A DNA stretch of 64,000 bases, from the NCBI RefSeq assembly GCF_008124615.1, contig NZ_VNIB01000010.1, positions 1 through 64,000 on the forward strand, given 5' to 3'. Below, piece by piece: positions 48,151 through 58,743 of this stretch. The translations under genes and the position numbers were made by a program. The number at the start of each line of letters is the position of its first letter. Positions within the stretch are counted from its first letter, which is position 1. Source of the stretch: Geothermobacter ehrlichii (lineage in GTDB: Bacteria > Desulfobacterota > Desulfuromonadia > Desulfuromonadales > Geothermobacteraceae). The notes under the pieces were generated by a model. The model was not told the DNA's origin. It saw nothing but the letters and a program-made list of their open reading frames with translations, and searched no databases.

Positions 48151-50436
48151 TTACTCCCCGCCAATCCTGTTGATGAAGACCTCGCGCGGGCGGCTGGTGC
48201 CGTCGGAGGGGCCGACGATGCCTTCCCGTTCCATTTTCTCGATCATGCGGGCGGCGCGATTGTAGCCGAGACGCAGGCGGCGCTGCAGCATGGAGATGGA
48301 GGCCTGCCGGGTTTCGGCGATGATGGCGAGGGCCTCGTCCCATTTCTCATCGTACTCGTCATCGTCGTTGCCCGCCGCGCCATCGCCGGGGGGAGGCTGG
48401 AGAATGCTGCTGTCGTATTCGGGATCGCCCTGCTTTTTCAGAAAATCGACCACCCGCTGCACCTCCAGCTCGGAGACGAAGGCGCCGTGGACGCGCTGCA
48501 GCACGCCGGAGCTGGGCGGCAGGAAGAGCATGTCGCCCATGCCGAGCAGACTCTCGGCGCCCATCGAATCGAGGATGGTGCGCGAATCGGTGCGTGAGAA
48601 GACCCTGAACGAGATGCGGGTCGGAAAGTTGGCCTTGATCAGGCCGGTGATAACGTCGACGCTGGGACGCTGAGTGGCGAGGATCAGATGGATGCCCGCC
48701 GCCCGCGCCATCTGCGCCAGACGGGCGACGCTCTCCTCGATTTCGCGACCGGCGACCATCATCAGATCGGCCAGCTCGTCGACGATGACGACGATGTAGG
48801 GCAGGTGGCCGTGTTCCAGCTCTTCTTCGGGTTCGGGGACCGGCGTGTCCGGATCAGTCGGTTCGGGCGCGGCGTCGACCTGGATGATGCCCTTTTTCTT
48901 CAGCTCTTCCTTCTCTTTTTCCTCGCGGGCGATCTTCTTGTTGTATCCGTCGATGTTGCGCACGCCCTTGTCAGCCATCAGCTTGTAGCGGCGCTCCATC
49001 TCCCGCACCGCCCAGGCCAGGGCCAAAGACGCCTTCTTCGGGTCGGTGACCACCGGCAGCAACAGGTGCGGAATGCCCTCGTAGATCGACAGTTCCAGCA
49101 TCTTCGGATCGACCATGATCAGCCGGACGTCGGTCGGACTGGAGCGGTAGAGCAGCGACAGGATCATGGTGTTGATCGACACCGATTTGCCGCTGCCGGT
49201 GGAGCCGGCCACCAGCAGGTGCGGCATCTTGGCCAGGTCGGAGACGACTGTGTGGCCGAAGATGTCCTTGCCGAGGGCCAGCGGAAGTCGTCCGGACGAT
49301 TTCTGGAACTCGGGCGACTGGAAAATCTCCTTCAGGTAGACGGTCTCCCGTTCCTTGTTGGGGATTTCAATGCCGACCACGCCGCGGCCCGGAATGGGGG
49401 CGACGATGCGGATCGAAAGGGCCTGCAGGGCCATGGCGAGGTCGTCGGCCAGGCCGGCGATCTTGTTGACCTTGACGCCGGGCGCCGGGGCGAACTCGTA
49501 CATGGTGACCACGGGGCCCGGCTTGACTTCCGACACCTCTCCTTCAACGCCGAAATCACGCAGCTTCTTCTCCAGCAGCCGGGCGTTCATCATCAGCGTC
49601 TCGCGATCGACGGACGGCGCTTCGTCGCCGTCGTGATCGAGCAGGTTGAGAGAGGGAAAGTGGTAGGTTCCGGACGGTTCGAGAAAATCGAAACTCTCCT
49701 GGTCCGGCGGCGGTTCCTTGCGGCGTTTGCGCCGGGGCGCGATTCGGGTCGCCGGCGCCGGCAGGGCGGCGGGTTCGGGCTGAACGATCACCGGTTCCCG
49801 GTCGACGCGGATTCCCTTTTTCAGGGCTTTTTCCTTTCGGCGCGCCGCCCGCGCGTCGCGGCGCTGGTTGAGGGCCGAACCGACCCGCTCGGCCAGACCT
49901 TCCAGGAACAGGACCATGGAAAAGCGCGCCACCAGCATGAAGGAGGCCAGGAAAAGGGCCAGCAGCAGGATGAAGGCGCCGGCATAGTTGAGATAGCCGC
50001 GTAGCGGATCGGCCAGGATGCGGCCAAGCGCTCCCCCGGCCTGACTGATGGTTTCGCCGAACAGGTGCACCCGGCTTGCGTGCAGGGCAACCAGGCCGTC
50101 GAGAGTGACCAGCAGCAGGATGAAGGCGCCGATCTTGTAGAGACGGACCTTGATGTCGCGGAACTTCAGCAGGCGCCAGGCAAAGAGAAAGCAGGCCAGT
50201 GGCACCAGGAAGGAAGGCAGCCCGAGCACCTGGAAGAAGAGATCGGCCAGATGCGCCCCGACAACGCCGCCGAAGTTGCGGATGGTCTCCGGGTGCAGGT
50301 TGTTGTTGAAGGACGGATCGGCGTTGGAGAAGGAGACCAGGCTGAGCAGGGTGAAGACCCCGAAGGCGAGCCAGAAGATGCCGGCGATTTCCTTCTTCAG
50401 ATGTTCGCGGAAAAAAGGTTTGCTTTCGCTGCCCAT
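48151..50436 (-). CDS. ftsK: DNA translocase FtsK
   Basis: FtsK moves chromosome ends across the closing septum and activates dimer resolution. The 761-residue protein has four N-terminal membrane helices (about 20-175), a short Pro/Arg-rich linker, the alpha/beta motor with Walker A VAGSTGSGKS and Walker B IVVIVDELADLMM, and the C-terminal winged-helix gamma domain that reads KOPS (RQASISMLQRRLRLGYNRAARMIEKMEREGIVGP, given as the recognition region). The linker is much shorter than in E. coli. I chose ATG 50436; the longer in-frame extension translates the repeat at 50461-50550. Confidence 0.96.
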   Translation of the reverse strand: MGSESKPFFREHLKKEIAGIFWLAFGVFTLLSLVSFSNADPSFNNNLHPETIRNFGGVVGAHLADLFFQVLGLPSFLVPLACFLFAWRLLKFRDIKVRLYKIGAFILLLVTLDGLVALHASRVHLFGETISQAGGALGRILADPLRGYLNYAGAFILLLALFLASFMLVARFSMVLFLEGLAERVGSALNQRRDARAARRKEKALKKGIRVDREPVIVQPEPAALPAPATRIAPRRKRRKEPPPDQESFDFLEPSGTYHFPSLNLLDHDGDEAPSVDRETLMMNARLLEKKLRDFGVEGEVSEVKPGPVVTMYEFAPAPGVKVNKIAGLADDLAMALQALSIRIVAPIPGRGVVGIEIPNKERETVYLKEIFQSPEFQKSSGRLPLALGKDIFGHTVVSDLAKMPHLLVAGSTGSGKSVSINTMILSLLYRSSPTDVRLIMVDPKMLELSIYEGIPHLLLPVVTDPKKASLALAWAVREMERRYKLMADKGVRNIDGYNKKIAREEKEKEELKKKGIIQVDAAPEPTDPDTPVPEPEEELEHGHLPYIVVIVDELADLMMVAGREIEESVARLAQMARAAGIHLILATQRPSVDVITGLIKANFPTRISFRVFSRTDSRTILDSMGAESLLGMGDMLFLPPSSGVLQRVHGAFVSELEVQRVVDFLKKQGDPEYDSSILQPPPGDGAAGNDDDEYDEKWDEALAIIAETRQASISMLQRRLRLGYNRAARMIEKMEREGIVGPSDGTSRPREVFINRIGGE

Positions 50437-50460
50437 ATCTTCGGCACTATAGCCCAAAAG

Positions 50461-50545
50461 TCGGCGATTTGACAATGAAACATTGTGCGCTTTTTCGGCT
50501 GCTTTCGTCTTGTCTCGTCGCCCGCGTGACGTTTTTCGATACCCG
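50461..50545. repeat. partial copy of the dispersed repeat between uppP and ftsK
   Basis: A 30-nt block (50486-50515) matches 58673-58702 at 28 of 30 positions, and the following sequence (CGTTTTTCGATACCCG) resembles the TTTTTCAACGCCCTG end of the larger copy. It is the right-hand part of the same repeat family as at 38.6 and 58.5 kb. Confidence 0.65.
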
Positions 50546-51337
50546 TCAAAACGGCACCAGCAGAAAGAGCAGGCCGACAAGCCAGCAGTAGACGGCGAAG
50601 ACCAGCAGCCGCCGTTTGCGGATAACACCCATCAGCAGATGAATCGAGGCCAGTCCGATCAGAAAGGCCGCCAGGGTGCCGGCCAGGTAGGCCGGGATCT
50701 CCGCGGCCTGGACCGCCCGCAGATCTCTGAGCGACAGCAGGGCGGCGCCACCGACCGCCGGCAGGGCGAGAAGGAAGGAGAAACGGGCGGCGGCTTCGCC
50801 GTCGACGCCGCGCAGCAGCAGGACGGCGATGGTGGAGCCGGAGCGGGAGATGCCGGGGATGATCGCCAGCCCCTGGACGGTGCCGACCAGCAGCGCGTCG
50901 AAGGCTCCCAGCCTGTCGATGCCCCGCTCGCCGCGCCGCAGCCGTTCGGCGACGAAGAGCAGGCTGCCGGTCACCAGCAGCATGGCGGCGACTGTCGGCA
51001 GGCTGTGAAAGAGCCGGCTGAAGAAATCCTCCAGGCTCAGGCCGATGATGGCCGTGGGTACCGACGCCAGGGCGAGCAGACCGAGCAGGCGCAGCTGACG
51101 CCGGTCTTCCTCGTTGCGGCGCAGCGGGGCGCTGAGCAGCGCCGCCAGGTCGTGACGGAAGTAGAGACAGACCGCCAGCATGGTGCCGACATGCAGCATG
51201 ACGTCGAACAGTACTCCCGGTTGCCGGAAGCCGGTCAGAAAGTGCTGGGCGATGACCAGGTGGCCGGAGCTGGAAACGGGAAGAAATTCGGTCAGTCCCT
51301 GCAGCAGGCCGAGAAAAACGGCTTGTCCGATGCTCAT
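50546..51337 (-). CDS. uppP: undecaprenyl-diphosphatase
   Basis: UppP (BacA) dephosphorylates undecaprenyl pyrophosphate so the lipid carrier can be reused in cell-wall synthesis. The 263-residue membrane protein shows the two signatures EFLPVSSSGHL (17-27) and PGISRSGSTIA, each with the catalytic serines, and about eight helices. It follows the RNase J gene on the same strand with a 32-bp gap. Confidence 0.97.
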   Translation of the reverse strand: MSIGQAVFLGLLQGLTEFLPVSSSGHLVIAQHFLTGFRQPGVLFDVMLHVGTMLAVCLYFRHDLAALLSAPLRRNEEDRRQLRLLGLLALASVPTAIIGLSLEDFFSRLFHSLPTVAAMLLVTGSLLFVAERLRRGERGIDRLGAFDALLVGTVQGLAIIPGISRSGSTIAVLLLRGVDGEAAARFSFLLALPAVGGAALLSLRDLRAVQAAEIPAYLAGTLAAFLIGLASIHLLMGVIRKRRLLVFAVYCWLVGLLFLLVPF

Positions 51338-51369
51338 TTATGTGTTTCTCCGGATATCCGCATGTCAGG

Positions 51370-53054
<1,685 letters not shown>

Positions 53055-53058
<4 letters not shown>

Positions 53059-53759
53059 GCCTCGCCGTCTCCCAGGGTCGCGGCGATCGGCTGTCGGATC
53101 TGCGCCATCAGCTCGCGCAGCTGCCGGACCGATTTGCCGGCGGTTGGAACCGGGGCGAAGAAGGTCACCTCGATGCGGCCGCCGCGGATCTTCTTGCCGC
53201 CCTTGGGCATGATGGTGAAGCTGCCGCTGATGGCGACGGGGACGATCTCCACTCCCGACTGCAGGGCGACGAGAAAACCGCCCTTCTTGAAGGGACGAAG
53301 GCTGCCGTCTTCGGTTCGGGTGCCTTCCGGAAAGATGATGACCGAGGCGCCGGCGGTGATGCGGCTGGCCACCATTTTCATACTTTCGAGGGACTCGCGG
53401 CGGTCGCCGCGCTCCACGGGAATGTAGCCGGCCTGCCGCATGACCAGGCCGAACAAGGGGATGCGGAAGAGCTCGGCCTTGGCCAGCCAGCGAAACTGTC
53501 CGGGGATGCCGGCCAGCAGCGCCAGGATGTCGAAGTTGCTCTGGTGGTTGGCCATGAAGATGACCGGCCTGTCGGCCGGAATGTTCTCCAGCCCCTTTAT
53601 GCGCAGGCGGACTCCGGCCAGGGCCAGCCCGATCCGGCCCCAGAGGCGTGCCCAGTTGTGCAGGGGGTTGGCGCCGCCGACCAGGGCGATGAAGAAGCCG
53701 ACGAGGATCATGGCCAGGGTCAGGGGGAGGAAGATGCTGTAGAAAAAGAGGCTGCGCAT
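53055..53759 (-). CDS. plsC: 1-acyl-sn-glycerol-3-phosphate acyltransferase (PlsC family)
   Basis: This 234-residue membrane-associated acyltransferase transfers an acyl chain to lysophosphatidic acid in phospholipid synthesis. The catalytic NHQSNFD (HxxxxD, His72 and Asp77) and the substrate motif FPEGTR (143-148) are intact, with one N-terminal hydrophobic helix (about 5-30). AAGGAG with a six-base gap precedes ATG 53759; an earlier TTG is not supported. It is the first gene of the plsC-rnj-uppP set. An acyl-CoA synthetase gene at 58.7 kb is not linked. Confidence 0.93.
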
Positions 53760-53831
53760 GAACAACTCCTTGAAAAACCTTGAAAACGCAGTCTAGTTGA
53801 GCTTTTTTCGCGAGTCAATCACTTCGCCCGC

Positions 53832-53860
53832 TTTACAGCACTGGCGCATTTGGCTACACT
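53832..53860 (+). promoter_or_regulatory. candidate sigma-70 promoter for ssb
   Basis: TTTACA (53832-53837) and TACACT (53855-53860) are spaced 17 bp apart. The start would give a leader of about 95 nt before the ssb ATG. Confidence 0.45.
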
Positions 53861-53962
53861 TCACCCGATTTGCATCTGAATCCGCATTTTCCCCCATTCA
53901 ATCCGCATCAGGCAGGTCGTTCATCGGCAGGTATCGGCGGTCTGCGAAGGAGGATGTCACCC

Positions 53963-54409
53963 ATGTCAGTCAACAAGGTCATTCTGGTCGGCAATCTCGG
54001 CAAGGACCCCGAGCTGCGCTACACTCCCGCGGGCACCGCTGTCGCCACCTTCCCCCTGGCCACCAGCGAACGCTATCGCGACAAGAGCGGCCAGCAGGTC
54101 GAAAAGACCGAGTGGCACAATATCGTCGTCTGGCGCAATCTGGCCGAGATCTGTGGAAAGTATCTGCACAAGGGCAAACAGGTCTACATCGAGGGCAAGA
54201 TTCGCACCCGTTCCTACACCGACCGGGACGGCAACAAGCGCTACATCACCGAGATCGAGGCCGAACAGATGCAGATGCTCGGCCGGATCGGAGACGATGT
54301 CGGCAGCCGTGCTCCTGCCCCGGCCGCAGCCCAGGACGATTTCAACCAGCAGCCGGCGGCTTCCTTCGACGAGCCGGCCTACAATCCCGACGACGACATC
54401 CCCTTCTAG
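53963..54409 (+). CDS. ssb: single-stranded DNA-binding protein
   Basis: SSB coats single-stranded DNA in replication and repair and recruits partners through its tail. The 148-residue protein starts [20 protein letters not shown] (family-typical) with AAGGAGG nine bases upstream. The OB fold covers residues 1-110. The flexible tail ends in the acidic partner-binding tip DDDIPF. The stop is followed by an unrelated HEAT-repeat gene on the same strand. Confidence 0.98.
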   Translation: MSVNKVILVGNLGKDPELRYTPAGTAVATFPLATSERYRDKSGQQVEKTEWHNIVVWRNLAEICGKYLHKGKQVYIEGKIRTRSYTDRDGNKRYITEIEAEQMQMLGRIGDDVGSRAPAPAAAQDDFNQQPAASFDEPAYNPDDDIPF

Positions 54410-54545
54410 CTCGGGGTGACTGACGCCGGCGAAATATCCATCCGTTGCCCCGCAGAAGGCGCCCCGCGCCGGTCGCCGTGCCGTCGACACCCTGCCGTAT
54501 TATCCGCCGTCCATGCCGGTCGGCGGGGCCATGGAGTCTGTGGAC

Positions 54546-55112
54546 ATGCTCGATGAACGCCGGGAAGCGTTGAGGAACGCTCTGAACGATTCTGACGAGG
54601 AGGTTCGTCAGGCGGCGGCCAGGGCGCTGGACGGCATCGAACTGCTTGACAGTCTCGACGCCTTGCTGCAGGCGGTGGTCGCCGGCGAACGCGGTGAACG
54701 GGTCAAGGCCATTTTCGCCTTGGAAAGGGCCCGTTCTTCCCGGGTTTTTCCGGTTCTGCTCAAGGCGGTCGAGGACGAGGATGCCGATATCCGTGCCGCC
54801 GCCACCCAGGTGCTCGGTCGTCGGCACAATCCCCGGACCCTGAAGGCGGTGCTGGCGCGGCTGAAAGACAGCGAGCCGGCGGTGCGGGTTCACGCCGCCA
54901 CCGCCCTTGGCTATTTTTCCGACCGGCGGCTGGTTCCCTATCTGGCCGCCGTGCTCAAGGCGCGTGACGACGCCCTGGTCTGCGCCGCCATCGATTCTTT
55001 GGCCCGGATCGGCGATCCGTCCGCCGAGCCGCACCTGCTGCTGGCCCTGCACGATCCGCGGCGCAAGGTGCGTATTGCCGCCGCCGAGGCGCTGGGGCGT
55101 CTCGATTTCTGA
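54546..55112 (+). CDS. HEAT-repeat protein, 188 aa
   Basis: A small alpha-solenoid protein of about five to six HEAT (PBS-lyase-like) repeats with signatures EVRQAAARAL, DADIRAAATQVLG, EPAVRVHAATALG, DALVCAAIDSLARIG and RRKVRIAAAEALG. Such proteins usually serve as scaffolds. The start at 54546 has GGAG nine bases upstream; in-frame ATG codons at 54513 and 54531 are alternatives. It lies 136 bp downstream of ssb on the same strand. The longer HEAT protein at 56.8-58.3 kb has the same repeat type. Confidence 0.85.
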   Translation: MLDERREALRNALNDSDEEVRQAAARALDGIELLDSLDALLQAVVAGERGERVKAIFALERARSSRVFPVLLKAVEDEDADIRAAATQVLGRRHNPRTLKAVLARLKDSEPAVRVHAATALGYFSDRRLVPYLAAVLKARDDALVCAAIDSLARIGDPSAEPHLLLALHDPRRKVRIAAAEALGRLDF

Positions 55113-55452
55113 AACCGCTCAGGACACTGAAAAAAGCCTGTTGGCGGCGTTGTCCTCATGCCGCGAAATTTCGGATGCCTTGCATCCGACTTTTTGAGCC
55201 GCCTGCCTTGCTGATAACCTCGTTTTCGGCACTGCGCACTGCCTCTTGCGTACTTTCTTTTGCGTGCTCTGGTTGCAGTCAATCTCTCCCGCCTTCTTGG
55301 TTTTCATAACCCGCTTCTGTCGCCGACGGCCTGCTGGAATATAAAAAACATCTGTTGTTTCAATGATCAATCTGTAAATCCGGAACGACGAGACAAGGTC
55401 CCGTTCCGGGGCGTTCCGCCACCGTGGCGTGTGTGGGCGGCGGGGAGCGCAG
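55113..55452. other. intergenic region between converging HEAT and HD-GYP genes
   Basis: No gene is convincing in this 340-bp stretch. It holds a hairpin TCGGATGC/GCATCCGA (55171-55178 with 55182-55189), a section starting CTGAAAAAAGCCTG near 55128 that recalls the dispersed repeats elsewhere, and an inverted repeat CGGAACG (55381-55387) with CGTTCCG (55402-55408), plus a third copy of CGTTCCG at 55412-55418. These could be terminators for the two converging genes. Confidence 0.5.
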
Positions 55453-56781
55453 TCAGTCGAGATAGTCGGTGACGTCGATGTTGCGGCTGAAAGGATCGAC
55501 CTCGGCGACGATGCGGCGCTGGCCGTCTTCGGCCAGTTCGATGTCTTCCGGCGGTTCGATGCGCTCTCCGTCACCGTCGAAGAGGAGTCTGAGCCGGAGC
55601 TGCCCGGAATTCTCCGGGTTGATCCAGGCGATCAGGCCGATTTCGTTGCTGGTCAGGCGCACCAGGCTGCCGACCGGGTAAGGGCCGAGAAAGCGGGTGA
55701 AGCGTGCCAGATAGTCGGGATGGAGGGCTGTTCCTGAAAGTTCTTCCAGCCGGGCGACGGCCTGTTTCGGGGTCATGGGGCGCTGGTAGGAGCGCAGGGT
55801 GGTGATGGCGTCGTAGGTGTCGGCGATGGTCGCCATGTCGACCAGGGGCGAAAGCGCCTTGCCCTTGGCGTCGGCCGGATAGCCTTCGCGGTTGTAGCGC
55901 AGGTGATGTCCGAGAACGATGTCGATCACTTCGGGGGACATCCCCTCCATTTTGCGGACCAGATCGGCCCCGGTGGTGGGATGCTTCTTGATCTGCTCGA
56001 ACTCCTCGTCGGTGAGCCGCCCGGGTTTGTTGATGATATTCCAGTCGATTTTCAGCTTGCCGATGTCATGCAGCAGGGCCCCCAGACCCAACAGGCGCAG
56101 TTTTTCCTCCCCCAGGCCGCAGGCGCGGCCGACAGTCAGGGCCAGCACGGCCACGTTGACCGAGTGGGTGAAGGTGTAGTTGTCGTAATCCTTGAGCAGC
56201 GACATGGCGAACAGGGCGTGCGGATCGGTCAGGGTCATGTGGACCATGCTCTTGACGGTCTTGACCGCTTCTTCCGAGGAGGGGACAGTCCCCATGCGCA
56301 CATCGTGAAAGATGCGGTCAACGACATCCAGCGCCCGGCTGTAGATGGCCCGCGGCGTCTCGCTGTCCTCGTCGTCCCTGGCGCGAACGGGCAGAATGTG
56401 TCTGACGCCCCGGGCTCGCAGTGTCTGCTGCAAATCGCCGTTGCCGGCGCCTTCGTGCAGTACCAGTATGAACTGGCGGATCTCCTCGTTGGTGACGCCG
56501 CGGTTGAATTCGAGGCCTTCGATGTCGAAACGCTGGAGCTGGGCGATGACGTCGTTTGCCGCCGGTTGGTTGTCGGTGAAGAGGTGTTGGTCGACAAAGA
56601 GGCTGCCCTCCAGCAGGCCGACGCGCATCGATTGCCGGCGACGCAGGTAGAGCAGCAGCTGTTCCGACAGCCGGGCTATCTGTCGCTTGACCTCGGGATG
56701 GGCGGCTGGGTAGAGCTTCAGCCCCTTGCAGGCGGCGGCCAGAAACTGGACGATCTGCTGTGGTCTGTCCTGGTCAGTCAT
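55453..56781 (-). CDS. HD-GYP phosphodiesterase with an N-terminal YPxxHP domain
   Basis: A 442-residue signalling protein. The C-terminal HD-GYP domain (about 185-345) carries HD at 238-239 (LLHDIGKLK) and GYP at 300-302. The HHExxDGxGYP signature is changed to HHLRYNREGYP, so activity on cyclic di-GMP is possible but not certain. The N-terminal 110 residues (LKLYPAAHPEV at about 21-31, then MRVGLLEGSLFVD) resemble the start of the neighbouring HEAT protein. It overlaps that gene by 8 bp and is downstream of it. The two probably form one complex or pathway. Confidence 0.88.
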   Translation of the reverse strand: MTDQDRPQQIVQFLAAACKGLKLYPAAHPEVKRQIARLSEQLLLYLRRRQSMRVGLLEGSLFVDQHLFTDNQPAANDVIAQLQRFDIEGLEFNRGVTNEEIRQFILVLHEGAGNGDLQQTLRARGVRHILPVRARDDEDSETPRAIYSRALDVVDRIFHDVRMGTVPSSEEAVKTVKSMVHMTLTDPHALFAMSLLKDYDNYTFTHSVNVAVLALTVGRACGLGEEKLRLLGLGALLHDIGKLKIDWNIINKPGRLTDEEFEQIKKHPTTGADLVRKMEGMSPEVIDIVLGHHLRYNREGYPADAKGKALSPLVDMATIADTYDAITTLRSYQRPMTPKQAVARLEELSGTALHPDYLARFTRFLGPYPVGSLVRLTSNEIGLIAWINPENSGQLRLRLLFDGDGERIEPPEDIELAEDGQRRIVAEVDPFSRNIDVTDYLD

Positions 56782-58321
56782 GGGCGCGGTTCAGGTATTT
56801 CAGGGCTGTCGCCGCTTGGCGGGCGACCTCGGGAGAGCGGTCGCTGGCGGCCTGTTCCAGCAGCGGCGCGCTGTCCGGGGCGCCGATTTCGCCGATGGCC
56901 TGGGCGGCGGCGGCCCGCAGTTCGTTCTGTTCGTGGCGTTTGAAGATCCGGCGGGTCTTCAGGACGGTCGCCAGGGCCGGCAGGGCATCAAGCGAGCCGA
57001 TCTCCCCCAGGGCGCGAATGGCGTCCTTCTTGCGGCCGAGCTGCTTGCAGAAAAAGTCGCTTTTGCGGACGATTTTCAGCAGGTCGGGAACCGCCGTTTC
57101 GTCGCCGATCACACCCAGGGAAAGGATCGCCTGCCGGCTGATTTCCTCGTCGTCGTCGTTGATGATGTCGAGCAGAATGCGCGCCGCACCCGGACCGCCG
57201 ATGCGCGTCAGGGCGCGGATGGTTTCCCGGCAGACACGGATGTCTTCGTGGTGCAGCAGCGGATTCAGGTGGCGGGTGGCGGCCGGGTCTCTGATTTCCC
57301 CCAGGATGTTGACGGCGTTGCGCACCACATACCAGCGTTCGTCCCGCAGGTAGGCCGCCAGAAGCGGCACCGCCTGTGATCCCTGGCGGGCGAGGGCGTT
57401 GCTCAGGATCTTGCGGCAGGCTCCCACCTTTTCGCCGGCCAGCCGTTCCATCAGCCGCTCCAGGGAGCGTTGGCGCAGAAAAGTCAGAATGCGCAGCAGC
57501 AGCTCCCGATGACGGTCGGCGATCTCGCGGTCGCAGAGAAAATCGATCAGAAAGTCGATCAGTTCGGGTTGGGTCAGCTGGTTCAGGGCATTCAGCGCCG
57601 CTTCGCGTCGGGGCAGGCGGGCGCTGCGGTCTGCGGCGAACTGGCAGAGCAGGGCCAGGGCTTCGAGCAGCCGCAGGCGTCCACGGGGATTCTGACAGAG
57701 GCGGGCGAGGGGAACCAGCTCTTCGAGCAGGACGGCAAAGCGGCTGTCGTCCTGCTCGCGGCGCAATTCTTCGATGACCGTTTTCAGGTCCCGTTCGCCG
57801 ACATCGATCTCCAGGTTTTGCAGAAAGTCTTCGCCGCTCCCGCCGGTGTCATCGTCCTTGGTGATTTCGATTTCCCGCTTGTGGGCCAGGATCTGCTCCA
57901 GGTCGGTTTCGTTGACCCAGATGGTGGTGAGACGCGCCTTGAGCAGCAGGTCCTTGATGCCGCCGTGCCGGTGAACCTCGCGCGGATCGATGGCCAGGGC
58001 GCGGCCGAAACCGATCAGGTCGTCGGTGGAAAGATCGGGAAGGATCACCAGCGTCTGCACCAGGCGTCCGAAAAGGTAGGCGGCCAGCTTGCGCAGGACC
58101 TGGTTGCCGGCGGCGACGGGAGTCTCGTCGAGAAAGAATCCTTCCTTGTGCACCCTGAGCGTGAGATTGCGGCCGGCCTCAAGCAGAGGCAGAAAGGCGG
58201 TACGGGTTTCGGAGGCCGTGGTCGCGACGGCCGGATGCCCGGACGGGTAGTACTGGACCGCTTTGAGCAGCTTGGTCAGTTCGCGCAGGGCCGCTTCGAT
58301 CTGGGGCAGGGATTGGCTCAC
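56774..58321 (-). CDS. HEAT-repeat protein with an N-terminal YPxxHP domain, 515 aa
   Basis: A 515-residue protein. Residues 1-125 are like the N-terminus of the downstream HD-GYP protein (YYPSGHPAV at 24-32, then LTLRVHKEGFFLDETPV). Residues about 200-515 form eight or more HEAT repeats (RDERWYVVRNAVNILGEI, EDIRVCRETIRALTRIG, DEEISRQAILSLGVIG, ELRAAAAQAIGEIG, SPEVARQAATALKYL). It has no membrane segment or enzyme motif. The shared N-terminus and an 8-bp overlap with the HD-GYP gene suggest the two interact. I do not know a name for this N-terminal domain. Confidence 0.85.
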   Translation of the reverse strand: MSQSLPQIEAALRELTKLLKAVQYYPSGHPAVATTASETRTAFLPLLEAGRNLTLRVHKEGFFLDETPVAAGNQVLRKLAAYLFGRLVQTLVILPDLSTDDLIGFGRALAIDPREVHRHGGIKDLLLKARLTTIWVNETDLEQILAHKREIEITKDDDTGGSGEDFLQNLEIDVGERDLKTVIEELRREQDDSRFAVLLEELVPLARLCQNPRGRLRLLEALALLCQFAADRSARLPRREAALNALNQLTQPELIDFLIDFLCDREIADRHRELLLRILTFLRQRSLERLMERLAGEKVGACRKILSNALARQGSQAVPLLAAYLRDERWYVVRNAVNILGEIRDPAATRHLNPLLHHEDIRVCRETIRALTRIGGPGAARILLDIINDDDEEISRQAILSLGVIGDETAVPDLLKIVRKSDFFCKQLGRKKDAIRALGEIGSLDALPALATVLKTRRIFKRHEQNELRAAAAQAIGEIGAPDSAPLLEQAASDRSPEVARQAATALKYLNRAHD

Positions 58322-58430
58322 CTTGAATCTTCTCGAACGTTGGAATCGCTTGCGACTTTCAGCATACTCGCTTGCCGGCGGATTGTAAATCTCCCATGAA
58401 CGCTGGCCCTGTTGCCCTGATCGCGTCTAA

Positions 58431-58734
58431 CTGGCTGCTGAAAAACTATTGCGGTTGGCGTGACCATGAGTCCGCAAACCCATGCCCGACAGATAGCACG
58501 TCATTGAGCTGCCTGAGGATCGCAAAAATCACCGATGAACCAGCGGGTGCATCGGTGATTTTTGCAACGCCCACTCCGGTCAAGCACGCGCACACTCTTC
58601 TACGGTCTGAGCTTGCGAACTCAGGGAGGCGTTGAAAACAGCCTCAAATGCTCATTTGCCGATTTTGTAAACTGCGCTTTTTCGGCTGTTTTCGCCTTGT
58701 CTTGCCTGCCCTCATAACATTTTTCAACGCCCTG
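58431..58734. repeat. large copy of the dispersed inverted-repeat element, with an insert
   Basis: The outer ends (CTGCTGAAAAAC near 58436 and TTTTTCAACGCCCTG at 58720-58734) match the ends of the recA-upstream element. Internal blocks 58439-58460 and 58628-58646 are identical to 38583-38604 and 38609-38627; between them are 167 bp here against 4 bp there. The insert contains a perfect 16-bp hairpin (58522-58537 with 58550-58565). Its right portion is also found upstream of ftsK. No protein gene is convincing inside it. Confidence 0.75.
58522..58565. terminator. perfect 16-bp hairpin inside the large dispersed repeat
   Basis: GCAAAAATCACCGATG (58522-58537) pairs perfectly with 58550-58565 across a 12-nt loop. 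It has an A-run on one arm and T-run on the other, so it could stop transcription in either direction, between the converging acyl-CoA synthetase region and HEAT gene. Confidence 0.6.
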
Positions 58735-58743
58735 CCAACCGGT

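Noticed and set aside
50437-50628. Longer N-terminus for ftsK
   Set aside because: The extension translates the dispersed repeat and lies over the uppP end; FtsK proteins do not have this sequence.
58372-58635. 87-codon plus-strand frame near 58.5 kb
   Set aside because: It lies inside the large dispersed repeat and includes the perfect hairpin; it has no protein similarity.
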